From Apostichopus japonicus (lineage: Eukaryota; Echinodermata; Holothuroidea; Aspidochirotida; Stichopodidae): a stretch of 64,000 nt of DNA. Every line of letters begins with the position of its first letter. The first letter of the stretch is position 1. This document shows positions 1-11,643 of the stretch, piece by piece. The stretch covers positions 23,774,376 to 23,838,375 of the forward strand of contig NC_092567.1 of assembly GCF_037975245.1 (NCBI RefSeq), written 5' to 3'. The notes below the pieces were generated by a model, which did no database searches, was not told the origin of the DNA, and saw only the letters and a list, made by a program, of their open reading frames with translations. Position numbers and translations under genes: made by a program.

Positions 1-1087
1 CCAAAATATACCTCAGAATGCAACATTTCAAGTCTAACATTATATATGTATATTTTTTCTTGGGGGGGGGGGGAAAGGATTACCACATCCCTCCCTAAAA
101 TTGAATTCAAAATTTAATGACTACAGGGCACCACTCTCTCCTTTTTAAAATCCTGGATCCAACTCTGCACAGAGGTGGTATCTTTGGCAACTTATCAAAG
201 AGCAATGCTGCAACAGCTGCAAATACTGACTGCAGGAATATTAAACGAATATTAAATAATAGAGATGGTTTCTGCAGACCTCAGGAGTGCTTATTGTGTA
301 AAAGGTTGGAAATGCAAAAGATTGTGTTCAATGCATCCTGGCTACAATAATGCTGCAGCCACCTCAGCATCACCTCTGCTGGACATCCTCTTAGACAGAA
401 GCTGTTCAACAAAACACCCAAACTGAAAAATATTCGAATCGGACTGTTGAGACATGGGTGTTAAAGCTTCTTGAACCAGAAATCCGAATCGTAATACCAG
501 TACAGATCCGTAGTGAAGATAATTCCATGTAAGCGAAATTACCGACAGGCTGCTCATTGGTTCCTTACTTGTCACATTTTTCTAAGACTATACGAACATT
601 GTTAATACTTGAATACTTGTACACAAGGCTTTCAAAGTTTGACCACTATCGACAGTGAGTTTCTTGCACCCAATGTGGACATACAGTACATATCAAGTCA
701 GTTTATACAATCTTTACTTTTGAAACTACCTTATTTATTTAGGACTTCATACTTTAGGACTTCATGTCTCGCAGTCTTTGTTCACTGACCTGAAATGAAC
801 TTTGACTTCCGCATAAAACAAACTGGGTTCTTATAACACACCTCATGAAAAAGCTTTACTTTCGGCGATTATTGTGATCACAAGGAATTCAAACTTTGAC
901 CTCTGCTGACCTCTAACGACCTTTGATCTTGATACAAACAATAATCAGCTTTCAGGCTTTCCTTTCTCTTTTATTTGTTGTTGTTTGCAATCATATTCAT
1001 TCAAAAACAGTCATTTGCTGAAATCAAATTTACATAAATTTGCCATTCATAGTCTCTACTCAGAAGGAACTTGACAGAAACATGTAT
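1..1087. other. No gene recognised
   Basis: Open frames here are short and have no recognisable domain. A run of 12 G lies at 62-73. The stretch 120-600 is less AT-rich than its surroundings, but neither strand gives a protein I recognise. Confidence 0.5.
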
Positions 1088-1313
1088 TTTAGATCCTCCT
1101 ACAAGCAGGAACTCGCGAAGAAGCCATCATTGGCTTATCAAAGCCGCAAGCTGACCGAAGTCAGTCTCTTACATTCATATTTAACGTCCATGATTATGAA
1201 TTGTCAATTGTCAACAACTCTATAACTGGACGACATACATTAATCTTGAAGTGACTCGAACTCGGGTTCTAATGATTGAAAGGCACTGGCGTTAACCACT
1301 GAGCTAACACGCC
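1088..1313 (-). mobile_element. tRNA-derived SINE (family S1, copy 1)
   Basis: Read on the minus strand, the element opens with a tRNA-like head. It has an A-box-like GTTAGCTCAGTGG and a B-box GAGTTCGAGTC (plus-strand 1253-1263). A body of about 150 bp follows, ending near the plus-strand motif TTTTAGATCCTCC. The body closely matches the plus-strand copy at 3804-4032, including a run with TTGACAATT and TCATAATCATGGACG. Two dispersed copies in opposite orientations with Pol III promoter boxes fit a SINE. Exact ends and target duplications were not resolved. Confidence 0.75.
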
Positions 1314-1928
1314 TAGCTGGACGATCTTGGACTATCTTGTTTTCATTTTCTCTCTTTCCAAGATCTCACCAATCTGTAACCTGAAATGGCTGTGGGTGTT
1401 TTGATCCTGCCAAAACACACATACAGTACAGATTATTATAACCAGCATACTGTACTTGAGGACTGTGAAAGTAAACAACCTCAAAACGCTTGTTTATAGA
1501 GTTAGTCTGCAATCTGCTGCTAGAGAAATGCGAAGGGACTTTCCCTTCATGTTAAAATCGTGCCTGGATGATCTTTAATATTTAGCGTACTGAAACATAG
1601 TGACCAACAGCTCAATAGAGATTAAAATATTAACAGAACCCTGATGTGTTTTTTATTTCTTCCGCTTTCAGTGTGACCGGAGAAGTACTTGTTCAACTTT
1701 CAAACTGACCTTTCTTTTAATAGTAGAACTGACCAGTTACCATGCAAGTTATAGTTCAACAGAATCTACACAAAACATTCAATCAGGCGTTTCATTTCCC
1801 CCCCGCATTTCACTTTAAAGGTGTCTTGCATAGAGGAGGTTTGAATTATAAATTGATTTGAATTGGTGGAAAAAATCATCAAACTGACAGAAAACACATT
1901 TCGTGTAGAAATTTATGTCGAACGTTCA
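1314..1928. other. No feature recognised
   Basis: AT-rich sequence without coding signal or clear repeat, lying between a SINE and a TTAA MITE. Confidence 0.4.
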
Positions 1929-2285
1929 AGGCATTGAAAAATCGCCCCCAACCGTGTGCCGTGCTCTGAAAAAGTTAACTTTCTGTTGCTAGCAAGTGAT
2001 GTTTTCTTCTTGTCGCTACAAAATGCAGACGGTAATGAAACGTGATACCTTGTTATCTTTTATCTAGACCTGAGATGTCCATCGCTGCTATGTACACTGT
2101 GTTGTGGGTATTGACCGTAGCTGTATGTATTGACTGTACACTAGTGTCTAATTACCGACGGTAGCAAGCTGTGTGTGTATTTTCCAGGATCGATGGTGGT
2201 GTCTAACACTTCTGTTACACCTCATCCGAAAGTAGGTCAGATTACCGGCATGAGACGTTTCTTTGTGCGCGAGTCTTCACTCCCT
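1929..2285 (+). mobile_element. TTAA-flanked MITE (family T1, copy 1)
   Basis: One of four copies in the window of a non-autonomous element of about 357-365 bp. Its ends are an imperfect inverted repeat (AGGCATTGAA... and ...GAGTCTTCACTCCCT). TTAA follows the right end; the left flank is TTCA, probably a mutated TTAA. The body is nearly identical to 15901-16257. TTAA duplication is typical of piggyBac-type transposases, so a piggyBac-mobilised MITE is the likeliest class. No coding sequence is present. Confidence 0.75.
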
Positions 2286-2289
2286 TTAA

Positions 2290-3803
2290 TAAATGTTACT
2301 TGAACAGCTTTCCACAAGTCCTTGAGAATAAATTTAATGGTTTTTCCATGGCAAAAATTAAGGAATTCCATCACCTGATTTGTAAAACTTGAGACTTGGG
2401 CAAATAAACAGGAAGAAGAGAGGGAACAGAGAGTTCAAACAATTTTGAAAAAAAAAAAATAATTAATTCTTCGATGACCTTTCCAGGCCTAGAATTGATT
2501 TTCAAATTTCTATGACTATATCCAGGTTCTCCATTACAATGGGACCCCACATCCTTATCCCTCGTTCGTAAAATGTTTAAATCCACGTACCGCTTGTCCA
2601 TAACGGTTTATGCCCATACCTTAATTAGTTGGGGAAATGAGCTTTCATGGGGCATTTTTTTTTAATCCCCTTTCACTTAAACATCTATCAAAACCTTCCA
2701 TTACATCCTACATCAATAATGAAATCAAGTCTTCACACACCCCCCACCTCTTTTCCCCCATGTACAATGAAATCAACCAATGTTTAGTACTACATGACCT
2801 TGTTCTCAAGTGTTTCAAATCTTACCACTAGCCAACCAAGCTGTGCTGTTTTCAAACTTACACCTATCATTGTTTAGTGTTCAACTTTAAAGTCAGCAAA
2901 GGCCTGATAATCCCGATTATGAAAAGAAGTTGTACAATGACAAACAAAAGAGAAGGAAATATATACAGCTGAAACAAACCTATTGTGTTGATTTAAACAT
3001 ATAATCTAGCACGGTAGTTACTTTGGTTTATAAAGCAAGGTCCTTATCTGGTTAATACTTTATCAGTGATAGCTGATCATCAGTGAGTTCAACTCTTAGG
3101 CTGTGATTTTTACTTCCTTCGACTAAGTTTAGAGCATACTTAAATACACTTGGGCAAGAATGCTGCTTCGTTTTTGTAAAGATCGGTAATGACTGTAAGC
3201 CAACCGATTAAAGGAATAACAAAAGCAGGGATCAAAGATAATTGACATTATTTATGTAACCTAAATACTCTCTAATGTTCAATTTTCATGTTAACTGCTT
3301 CCTGTTGGACTGAATACGGGTCCTTTGAAAATTGGCTCCTATGGTTCCCACCTTTGATCCCTGGCTTCGTTATTCCTTTAAGTACCCTACAATGATCTAG
3401 CAAAGGCCTTGGCATCTAGGGGAGTATATTTACAGATCTATTCAAAGCTGAATTCAAATGGGGAATACCCTGAACAATACCATCACCTAATATGTACACA
3501 GATCAAAACTTTTAACACAGTTTAAAGACCGTTTGATCCAAGGCCAAAACTATTATGCTTGCCTACATGTTGTTTCACTTTGAAGGGGTGGGTGATCTCA
3601 GCTTGGACAATAACCATAGGGGGAAGGCTACTGTATATACTGATCTCCCAGGCTTTATACGAATTAATTTATAAAACTAATTTGAGCTCTAACTTTGAGA
3701 GTTTGTGTATCTTTCAGGAAGGTATTATGTGCTTGTCTGAAATGCCAAAGCACACTATCACACGAGAAAGCAAATACTGTACTACCCAAGTCCATACATA
3801 TTT
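2290..3803. other. No feature recognised
   Basis: AT-rich non-coding sequence. No splice-bounded exon, RNA gene or repeat family of the window was recognised. Confidence 0.4.
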
Positions 3804-4032
3804 GGAGTGTTAGCTCAGTGGTTAACGCCGGGTGCCTTTCAATCATAAGGTCCCTGGTTCAAGTCACTCCCAGATTAATGTATGTTGTCCAGTTACAGAG
3901 TTGTTGACAATTAACAATTCATAATCATGGACGTTAAATATGAATGTAAGAGACTGACTTTGGTCAGCTTGCGGCTTTGATAAGCCAATGAGGCTTCTTC
4001 GTGAGTTCCTGCTTGCAGGAGGATCTAATATA
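3804..4032 (+). mobile_element. tRNA-derived SINE (family S1, copy 2)
   Basis: The tRNA-like head has an A-box TTAGCTCAGTGG at 3810-3821 and a B-box GGTTCAAGTC at 3856-3865. The body matches the minus-strand copy at 1088-1313. The 3' side ends in GGATCTAATATACATACATA, an AT-rich (ATAC)n-like tail. The head resembles a tRNA with the common GCTCAGTGG D-arm. It is not a functional tRNA gene, because no acceptor-stem pairing was found and the body is part of a dispersed repeat. Confidence 0.75.
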
Positions 4033-6222
4033 CATACATATACATACATTTGGTATGTGTTTTCACAACTTACTTTTGAAATATTTAACAAACTTTATAT
4101 CGGCCTCGGAAACAAGAGGTACAGTACAGTATTTGTTGCCTGATACTGTATAGAGGTTCAGTATGGTATTTTATCGGTATTCCATGTTACTGCGAGAAAT
4201 ATATAGATCAGCACAGGTGTTGTTTTCTCTTTTTTGGAAAGATCGAAAAACTTAATTTAAAAGCACAGTCATTCTTTCCTTTTTCAAATTTAACATGTTT
4301 TGAGAGAGAGCAGTGTCATATTAGCAAATCTGTTTTGTTGAGTAATAAATTTAATCAATTTCGTTTTTTTTTTTTTTTTTGGCCAAATTTATTTTGGCAT
4401 CTTTGTTGTTTTGATGAATGTAACTTTAGCAAATTTTTTGTTTACATACATACTGCTTTTGATATATAACGAGGCAATGCTAGTCTTTCCAGCCTTTCAT
4501 AGTTTATCAATGTATTTTTTGGCACAGATGGTCTGTTGTTTTCTTTCTGAGGATGGATTTTTCTATTTTTTTTTGGGGGGGGGGAGGTTGGGTGGGGACA
4601 AAATATTTTAGCATGCATGTACTGCTTTTGAGAATTATATTTCAAATCTTTCAGATCTCTTGAATAACAATTGTTCCAAAACGAATGTCGTGAAAAAAAA
4701 AAAAAATACATATACTGCTTGAAAACACAGACTTCTCAAAATAGGTTTTAAAAACAGAAACAGTTAAAGCAAAGTGTTTTTCCGGAAAAAAACAGAAAGA
4801 AATGAGAGACACCGAAACATATTTCTTGGAGTTATAGATTAAATACTAAAGTAAACTTCCAAAGAGAGAGAAACCTACAATAAACCTACATTCCTACAAA
4901 AACAGAGGTGGCAACTACTCGAAACAGCAGACTTTTTCTTTTAATGGCACTACTGGGCATCCATATTTGTAATGGCATCTCTCTCAAACCTTATCCAACA
5001 TTAAATGAGTCACGTTTCAAAGCAATTTTTTCAAAACAAACTTCATTCCCAGGACGCTATTTTCTTTCTGCGAATTTTGTGCACCTTGAGTTCGATGTCC
5101 TGATGTGTGCCAACATTGAACTGAAATTTCGCTGGAGGACTAGCTACGTACGTTAGTTTTGAACCCTAGTAACGAATGCAAGAACTACATAGTGAAAACA
5201 ATTAGGACAAAGAACAAAAGGTGTACTAAGTTTTAGAATCGTTTCAAAATTTTCGAAAGTGAAAACAGATGTCCTATATGAATTCTGCTCACTTATATAG
5301 GTCAAGAGTTGTCAAAATAATAGACCGACTGTTCCACGAATGAAGTTAGTACGCAACACACACACACACATACACGCACACACACAAAAAGAAACAGATA
5401 ATTCTTTGTTTATACTTTTCTAGAAGGACAGTCGATGCATCCGTGCTCACCGATCATACCTGACACACTTTTATAGCTGCAGCACTTTAGCTTGCTTCAG
5501 TCTGGTGGTATAAACTCCAGGGATCTCAGTGACATATTGAAGGAAATCTCGTATTTGTTATGTTGTTAATAGACACAGCTATCAGCCCATGGTCTATTTA
5601 TTTAATTTTAGAGAACTGACTCTTTTCTTATTATGATTTTAGGTATCCTTTAAGGTATAAAGCCCAACACTATCTCAAACTAGTGCGACCAAAAAAAAAA
5701 GAAGAAAAAAAAGAATGAATTTAAGTGCGACAAAAACGAAAGAAAAAACTTTAAATCAGTTTCCAATATTTTATAAGCCAAGCACAAGTTATCATGAATT
5801 GTATTCCATACCTCATACTATAGCTACCCCTGTAACAATCACTTGATGTTATCAAGATTTGCGTAAGTTGTGATAAATTGGTTTCACGTCCTCAGTGTTG
5901 GTGTTCTACTGTATTCACCAAAACACATCTCTCCTACAGAGTGCATATTTGTCTTTGATATTTAGCTACATTCTTACGGAAAACCAAAGCTTCTGTTTGG
6001 AAAACCACAAATTTGTCCAAGGGACATTCAGCCCAAAAAATCCCTTAAAACTTCGCTCTGAACCCTTCGGTGGAGTGCGAGAGGTAAATATTGTAAGAAG
6101 ACAGGTAAACGAGGAAGCGAAGTAAATTGATGCAACATGCCAGCCACAGGGATAATACGATTTAGATTTTCATTGTACAGTAACCACTGGACACTGTATA
6201 GTAACCACAAGGAATACATCAC
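4033..6222. other. No gene recognised; short CA repeat
   Basis: Non-coding, AT-rich. A (CA)n-type microsatellite lies near 5356-5387, with homopolymer A and G runs near 4572-4584 and 5690-5710. A frame at 4908-5153 starts with a signal-peptide-like hydrophobic stretch, but it opens at GTG and shows no splice support, so it is not called as a gene. Confidence 0.4.
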
Positions 6223-6905
6223 AACTACAGGATAATCAAAGGGCCAACACTATTTAGATATTCACTGTACAGTAACTGTAGGAAATACTGTAGAACATAA
6301 CTACAGGAAAATCAAAGGGCCAACACTATCTAAAACACTCTACAGTAGCTGTATGAAATACTGTAGAACATAACTACAGGAAAATCAAAGGGCCAACACT
6401 ATTTAGGTATTCACTGTACATTAACCATTAGAAATACTGTAAAACATAACTACAGGAAAATCAAAGGGCCAACACTATCGAAAACACTGTACAGTAACTG
6501 TACTATAGAACATAACTACATGATAATCAAAGGGCCAACACTATTTAGATATTCCCTGTACATTAACCATTAGAAATACTGTAAAATATAACTAAAGGAT
6601 AAGCAAAGGGCCAACACTATCTAGATATTCACTTTACATTAACCATTAGAAATACTGTAGAACATAACTACAGGATAAGCAAAGGGCCAACACTATCTAG
6701 ATATTCACTGTACATTAACCATTAGAAATACTGTAAAATATAACTAAAGGATTTAAGCAAAGAGCCAACACTATGTAAAACACTGTACAGTAATCATTAG
6801 AAATACTGTAGAACATAACTACAGGACAATCAAAGGGCCAACACTATCTAGAACACTGTGCAGTAAACCGTATGAAATACTGTAGAACATAACTACAGAT
6901 AAATC
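6223..6905. repeat. Minisatellite, about 75-bp unit, about 9 copies
   Basis: Tandem units of 73-76 bp. Each contains AAAGGGCCAACACTAT, an ATTCACTGTACAGTAA-like block, GAAATACTGTA and ACATAACTACAGGA. Units differ by small substitutions and by alternative ATTCACTGT or AACACTGT middles. A partial, more diverged unit precedes it at 6140-6222. Confidence 0.9.
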
Positions 6906-9535
6906 AAAGGGTCAACTGCTTCTCACACAGAAGATAGTCATACAAAACTACATTTAGTCCAGGAGCAACAACATCCCCAAAATTGCAGTCATATAGACTA
7001 AAACACTACAATAGTCAAAGGTCGAACACCATATTCAACTCAAACAGAAGTTCATCAAAACCAACAAGCCTTTCAAATTGTATGGTTCAGAAAATCTTAA
7101 CATGTTTGGGGTAAACACAAAATCTTTCCTACAGGCTATTTGCTGTTGAACAAAAGCCAGAAATATTTCAGGGAAGTTCCCTTAGCACTATTCATCTCTA
7201 ACAGCAAAATACTGCATGTATACGGAAGCTTCAATTCCTGTCGATATGCTTAATGTATTAGAATAATACTCCTGTATACAAAACCATTTATTAAATGCAA
7301 TTTGCCGTGTCATGATACCTTCCGTTAAGCCAACAGTTGCAAATTTAAGATGTGGTATGAAAGGCCGATAGTGTTTTGTTTATCAGTTTACGTCAAATGT
7401 ATTACAAACCTGCAGTGTATCTTACTCAAATTGAGATTACATTTTGATTAATCTACACACCTTCCAAGAAACTAATAAACCCAAAACGCCTGTTAATATA
7501 GTAAAACCTAGCACCGAGTACCACGAAAAAGTAACGTTGAATAACGAAAAAACAAGAATGGAAAACTAATCGAAATAGGTCAACAAGTAAGGTTGGGAGA
7601 CAGAATTAAAAACATGTACAAGTCAAAACAATTGTAAATACTCTTCTTCTTCTTCTTCTTACGTTGCAGTAGCCCATAGGGCATAAGCGCAATTGTAAAT
7701 ACTGTACCAGGGAGAAAAGCTGGAACTAACAGCAACAATTTCACACAATCAATACCTGGTACCTTGAATAGGGCTTGGACCAACCGGCAAAATGGGGGAG
7801 TTTAATGAGTGAAGTCTGTATTTTGCAAATAGGCCATTTTACAAGGGGTGAAACGGCTCCAAAGATGAAATGAGTGTTAGTCTGTTGTTTGCGAATAGGC
7901 CATCTAAAAGGGGCGAAACACCTCCAAGTGTAACCAGAGCATAACCTGGTTAACGTTTTGTATAGTAATCATTTTCTTTCATTTTCCTACTTTTGTTTAT
8001 ATTCATTTGATTATTTTCTTTCATTTTCTTATTTGTTTGTTTTTGTGTGAGCATTCTGCCTTTTTAAGTTGTCCCCACAATCTCAGAGTAAACCAGCCCT
8101 ACCCTCATGGGAAGGTGCCACTTGTAAATTTCCCAAACCTACAAATATATTTACGCCTGGTCACTGCATTTTTGGCCGGCTACACAAACATGAAATGATA
8201 CTTTAAGAGACTTTTAGTCCCGTTGTTCACATAAACACTACACCTACGAATAGGCTTTCTAGAGTGACAGTGCATTAAAAGTGCTGTTTTAGTCATTTCT
8301 TATGGATGCTGCGCCTCAAAATAAGGCGGCTTTCTAATTACAAGTCTCATCATATTTGCTGTTTTTTACTAATGTTTGTTGGATCCTGCACGTCGCATTA
8401 TAAATGCTGTTCTATTATCACTCAGGTGTGTGTGTTCATAACTGTTTTGTCTTCTCTGTATAAACTTATTTTACGGTACATTAACCACTGAGTTTGGCAA
8501 TGCTAATGTCAAAGTTCAACTTGAGAAGTAATATAGTTAATTTAACCATTAATAATCTTAATGAATGTAGTTTGTGGTTTACAATATTCTTCTTCTTCTT
8601 TTTGCACTATACCTACAACCTAATGACTTTTGCAGACAAAGTGATTTCAATAGACCAATTTCAGACAACAATCAAGTGATTTCATCGACTGAATTTATAA
8701 CAAAACAAATATATAAATGTGATTTTGCCACAACAAGTTATTGGCAATCAGCAAAAAAAGTGGCAACAAAATCATTTTAAGTTAAAGTTTTGTACTTATT
8801 TCCGTGATATTTGCTGTGGGTGGTTTTGCCTCTGGAATAACACTTGGATTAACATAAATATATCCTTTCTACTAGTTGTGTGTACTTTTGGCCAGATTAT
8901 GTTACCAGATTTCCTATTTCACATATTCGGAAGGATCCACAGCGTGGTCGGAAACACGATACGAATTGAAAATTGTAACAATGAGTGAAGAAGTGAAATA
9001 AGCGAGAAGAAAATTCCTCCAGTCTCACAAATTTTGGCGGGCTCCTACAAACACCAGTCTCCCCCTCTTACCAGTTTTGTTTTGTACACAAAACTCATCC
9101 ATGCAATTATTTGGATCAAACAAGAAACATAACTGAGAGGGTGCCTCTATCATTTTCTTGCCATCTCCCTTCCTCACTCCCATCCCTTCTCCATCCCTCT
9201 ACTTCCCCCCACCCCCCACCCCCCGCCCCCCTCCTCCCCCTCCTCTGCTTGCTATGTGCTAAAGAAGTAAACTCTTCACCTTACAAAATCATCATCAAGC
9301 AAAGATGCTTGCAAAGAAAAGGCAATGAAGATATTTCTCTAAAAGAAACCAAAACACAACAATTATTGGGACATATGTATACCACATAAGTTAATATTAC
9401 CACCAAGTGGAACAATATTTTTCTCAGCTGATTGGGGGAGTTATTCTCCACAAAGGTCTCCGTCATATCATTTAAAGATGATGGTCAGGTTTCTGTCCCA
9501 TTTAAAAGCATCCAATCACATACAAGATAGCTTAC
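6906..9535. other. No gene recognised; flank or intron of TRAF6-like gene
   Basis: The region lies 3' of the second TRAF6-like exon, so it is probably intron. No zinc-finger or TRAF-C exon was recognised on the minus strand. Segments near 7795-7850 and 7868-7925 are a diverged duplication sharing TTTGCRAATAGGCCAT and GGGGYGAAAC. A C-rich tract (CCCCCCACC type) lies at 9205-9245. Confidence 0.45.
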
Positions 9536-9587
9536 CGTCTGCTCAGTGAGAGGTGCATTGTCAACAGGACATCTGGGGCCAGCTTCC
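9536..9587 (-). CDS. TRAF6: TRAF6-like exon 2 (end of RING)
   Basis: The acceptor CTGCAG precedes 9587 and the donor GTAAGC follows 9536. The exon gives [18 protein letters not shown] when joined to exon 1. It supplies the last Cys and the Asp zinc ligands of the RING and ends in phase 0. Confidence 0.85.
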
Positions 9588-11020
9588 CTGCAGGAGAAAG
9601 AGAGAGCAAATTCTCTTCATTTTTTGAGCATTTTTTGGCAATTGATTATACAAATAACTTGAAATGAAGAATTCTTCATCAAGCTAGAAAATTTGGCCAC
9701 TGCAAAATAGCAATGCTAGCCACATTCACGATAAAAAAAAAAATTAAGATAAAAAAAAATTGCTAAATATATCAGAGTGAAGGAGAAGAAGAAGAAGCAC
9801 AAGACTTCATCTCGTTTAGCGAAGATTAGAAACTCTTAGAATTGATCAATCTAAGAGATAGAAGCTTAAATAAGGTAAAACCAGAAATCAAGTGTAAACT
9901 CCATGACTTATTGTTTGCAAGAAATTGACAATTTTTAAAGTTCTGTAATTATCTGGCAATATCTAGCCAATATTGTTGCTGCGTTACCTGACATTTTCAC
10001 TGAAAATAATTTATTTATTTAAATTATTTGAATAAATACATCATTGAAAAATGTTGTTCAAAACCAGGGAAGAAAAGTACCCAAGTGGAGAATGAACAAA
10101 CTAAACAATTTATTTCTAACATCGCAGACTTTGAAGAAACTGGAGTTTGCTTTCGATCATGTCTTTGGACCAGCCTCGACACAGTCCGAAGTTTCTAGTG
10201 AAATCTCACAGCTTGTCCTGGTTAGATTGGCCTTGTTCATAGGATGGTGGATACCAAAAAGATGCATAATAGACACTTGGAATTTGTGTTTGACATTCGC
10301 AGACTTCAAAGAAACTGGAGTTTGCTTTTGATCATGTCTTCGGACCAGCCTCAACACAGTCCAAAGTTTTTAGTGAAATCTTGCAGCTTGTCCAGGTAAG
10401 ATTGGCCTTGGTCATAGGATGGTGAGTACCAGAAAGAAGCATAATAGACACTTGGAATTTGTGTTTGAATTGTATTGTGATATATTCCGGATTCAGAAGC
10501 AAGAAGTGTCCATCGCAGATCTTTTAGTGCTCTTAAGATTTGATGCTTTCTTCTTGTTTTGAGTTTCCCTTCTTCCCCTTTCATTGCATGGGAGTGCTCA
10601 ATCTTTGGTTAAGCCGCAAGACTTCCTAGATGCACGACTGCGTGCCACAACTACTACAAGTTATATTTAACCAATTACATCTGTACATCTTTATTTGTTT
10701 TGGGCCAAAAGAATAAAAACAAATGACACAACCTACCTGAGTGAACGCTGTATACAAGATTTACAGAATCTATGACCGCAGCCTGTCTGCCAAGGATCTC
10801 GAAGACACATCAGACAGATGGGACATTCATACTTTGAATCCAAGGCTGGGGAGAATGTAAAGTCCCAACCGCCTTGGTTGTCATCCTGAGTTGAATGGGA
10901 CAGCAACAGAGATTGGTTTGGCAATGATGAAGCCATCAAAGGTGGACCGGGCCCTGAAGGCTGCTGTAGGGGACCCAGTCGAGACTGGCCCTCGTATGTC
11001 TCAAAACTGCGAGGATTCAT
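9536..11020 (-). CDS. TRAF6: TRAF6-like RING E3 ubiquitin ligase, N-terminal part (2 exons)
   Basis: Exons 11020-10737 and 9587-9536 encode about 112 N-terminal residues. They join in phase 2 across GT/AG sites to give a complete RING: CPIC, 11 residues, CGH, RFCKSC, 11 residues, CPVD. The terminal Cys-x2-Asp pair and the preceding [10 protein letters not shown] are typical of TRAF6. In known animals TRAF6 joins Toll/IL-1 and TNF-family receptors to NF-kB by building K63-linked ubiquitin chains with Ubc13. The start is at 11020. An in-frame ATG 27 nt upstream is followed two codons later by TGA, so the downstream ATG is the better choice. The TRAF zinc fingers, coiled coil and TRAF-C domain were not found. 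They probably lie left of the window; otherwise the gene is broken. The residues before the RING are Pro/Ser/Gln-rich and not informative. Confidence 0.85.
10124..10467. repeat. Direct tandem duplication, period about 174 bp
   Basis: Two diverged copies lie head to tail, both starting at CGCAGACTT and sharing AAACTGGAGTTTGCTTT and GATCATGTCTT. They sit inside intron 1 of the TRAF6-like gene. Open frames across it on either strand are by-products of the repeat, not recognisable proteins. Confidence 0.8.
10737..11020 (-). CDS. TRAF6: TRAF6-like exon 1 (start and most of RING)
   Basis: It starts with ATG at 11020 and ends at a GTAGGT donor after 10737, in phase 2. It encodes [11 protein letters not shown], then a Gly/Pro/Ser-rich stretch, then the RING up to SCIQRSL. 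This includes six zinc ligands: C, C, C, H, C, C. Confidence 0.85.
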
Positions 11021-11238
11021 CCTAGATCCTGTCTCCTGTCACCTCATGTCTGTGAGGGGATTAGATGGATTGGAAGGATCAATACACAGTTGGTATAGTT
11101 TTATGGACAATCATCATAATTTGTTTACAAACAATGAGCTCACCTGTCACCTACCGAGAAGTAAAGCACCCTCTGGTAACCTTTGTAAGACTGTACATCC
11201 TTTAGCCAATCCTCCCGACCAGTCAATATGACCATACA

Positions 11239-11635
11239 CAGTGGCGGAGCATCCATACAGTCAGAGGGGGTGCATGCCCCCCCCCCCTGACGGACTCAAA
11301 TGGACTGCTGGCGCCCTTTTCAGCTTTTTACCACTTTTTACTTATTTGCGATTATTGACTTTTTTATTGCGCTCTCAAATACCTATTGACATTTGTCACA
11401 TTTTGTTGGTGTAATTTTCTGACAAAATGGCGATGACACCTATTTATTCTTCTTTTTTCTGCAAATTAGCAAGGCCCGGAAAGGGTCATTTCCAGCGATC
11501 TAGGGAGTACCTTTACTCAAAATATTTCTGTACGCTCCGCGCCAACCTGTGGTGGCGCTCCGCTTAGATAGTGTCGAGAGCGCCCCTACAGACCATTATC
11601 GCCTCCCCTGACCAATACCCCTAGCTCCCCCACTG
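11239..11635. mobile_element. hAT-type MITE (family H1, copy 1)
   Basis: Ends are CAGTGGCGGAGC and ...GCTCCCCCACTG. Flanks ACCATACA and AGCCTACA agree at 6 of 8 positions, an aged 8-bp duplication. The internal sequence matches the copy at 60347-60722 closely, including GCGATTATTGA and GACAAAATGGCGA. It contains the shared two-part core in minus orientation (about 11466-11573). There is no coding capacity. Confidence 0.8.
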
Positions 11636-11643
11636 AGCCTACA

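Noticed and set aside
3804-3880. True tRNA gene
   Set aside because: A and B boxes are present, but the sequence is the head of a repeated SINE and the acceptor stem does not pair.
4908-5156. 82-codon frame with a signal-peptide-like N-terminus
   Set aside because: It opens at GTG, not ATG, has no domain after the hydrophobic stretch and no supporting splice pattern.
9076-9136. Splice-bounded candidate third exon of the TRAF6-like gene
   Set aside because: Acceptor and donor are plausible, but the translation does not match the TRAF6 region that should follow the RING.
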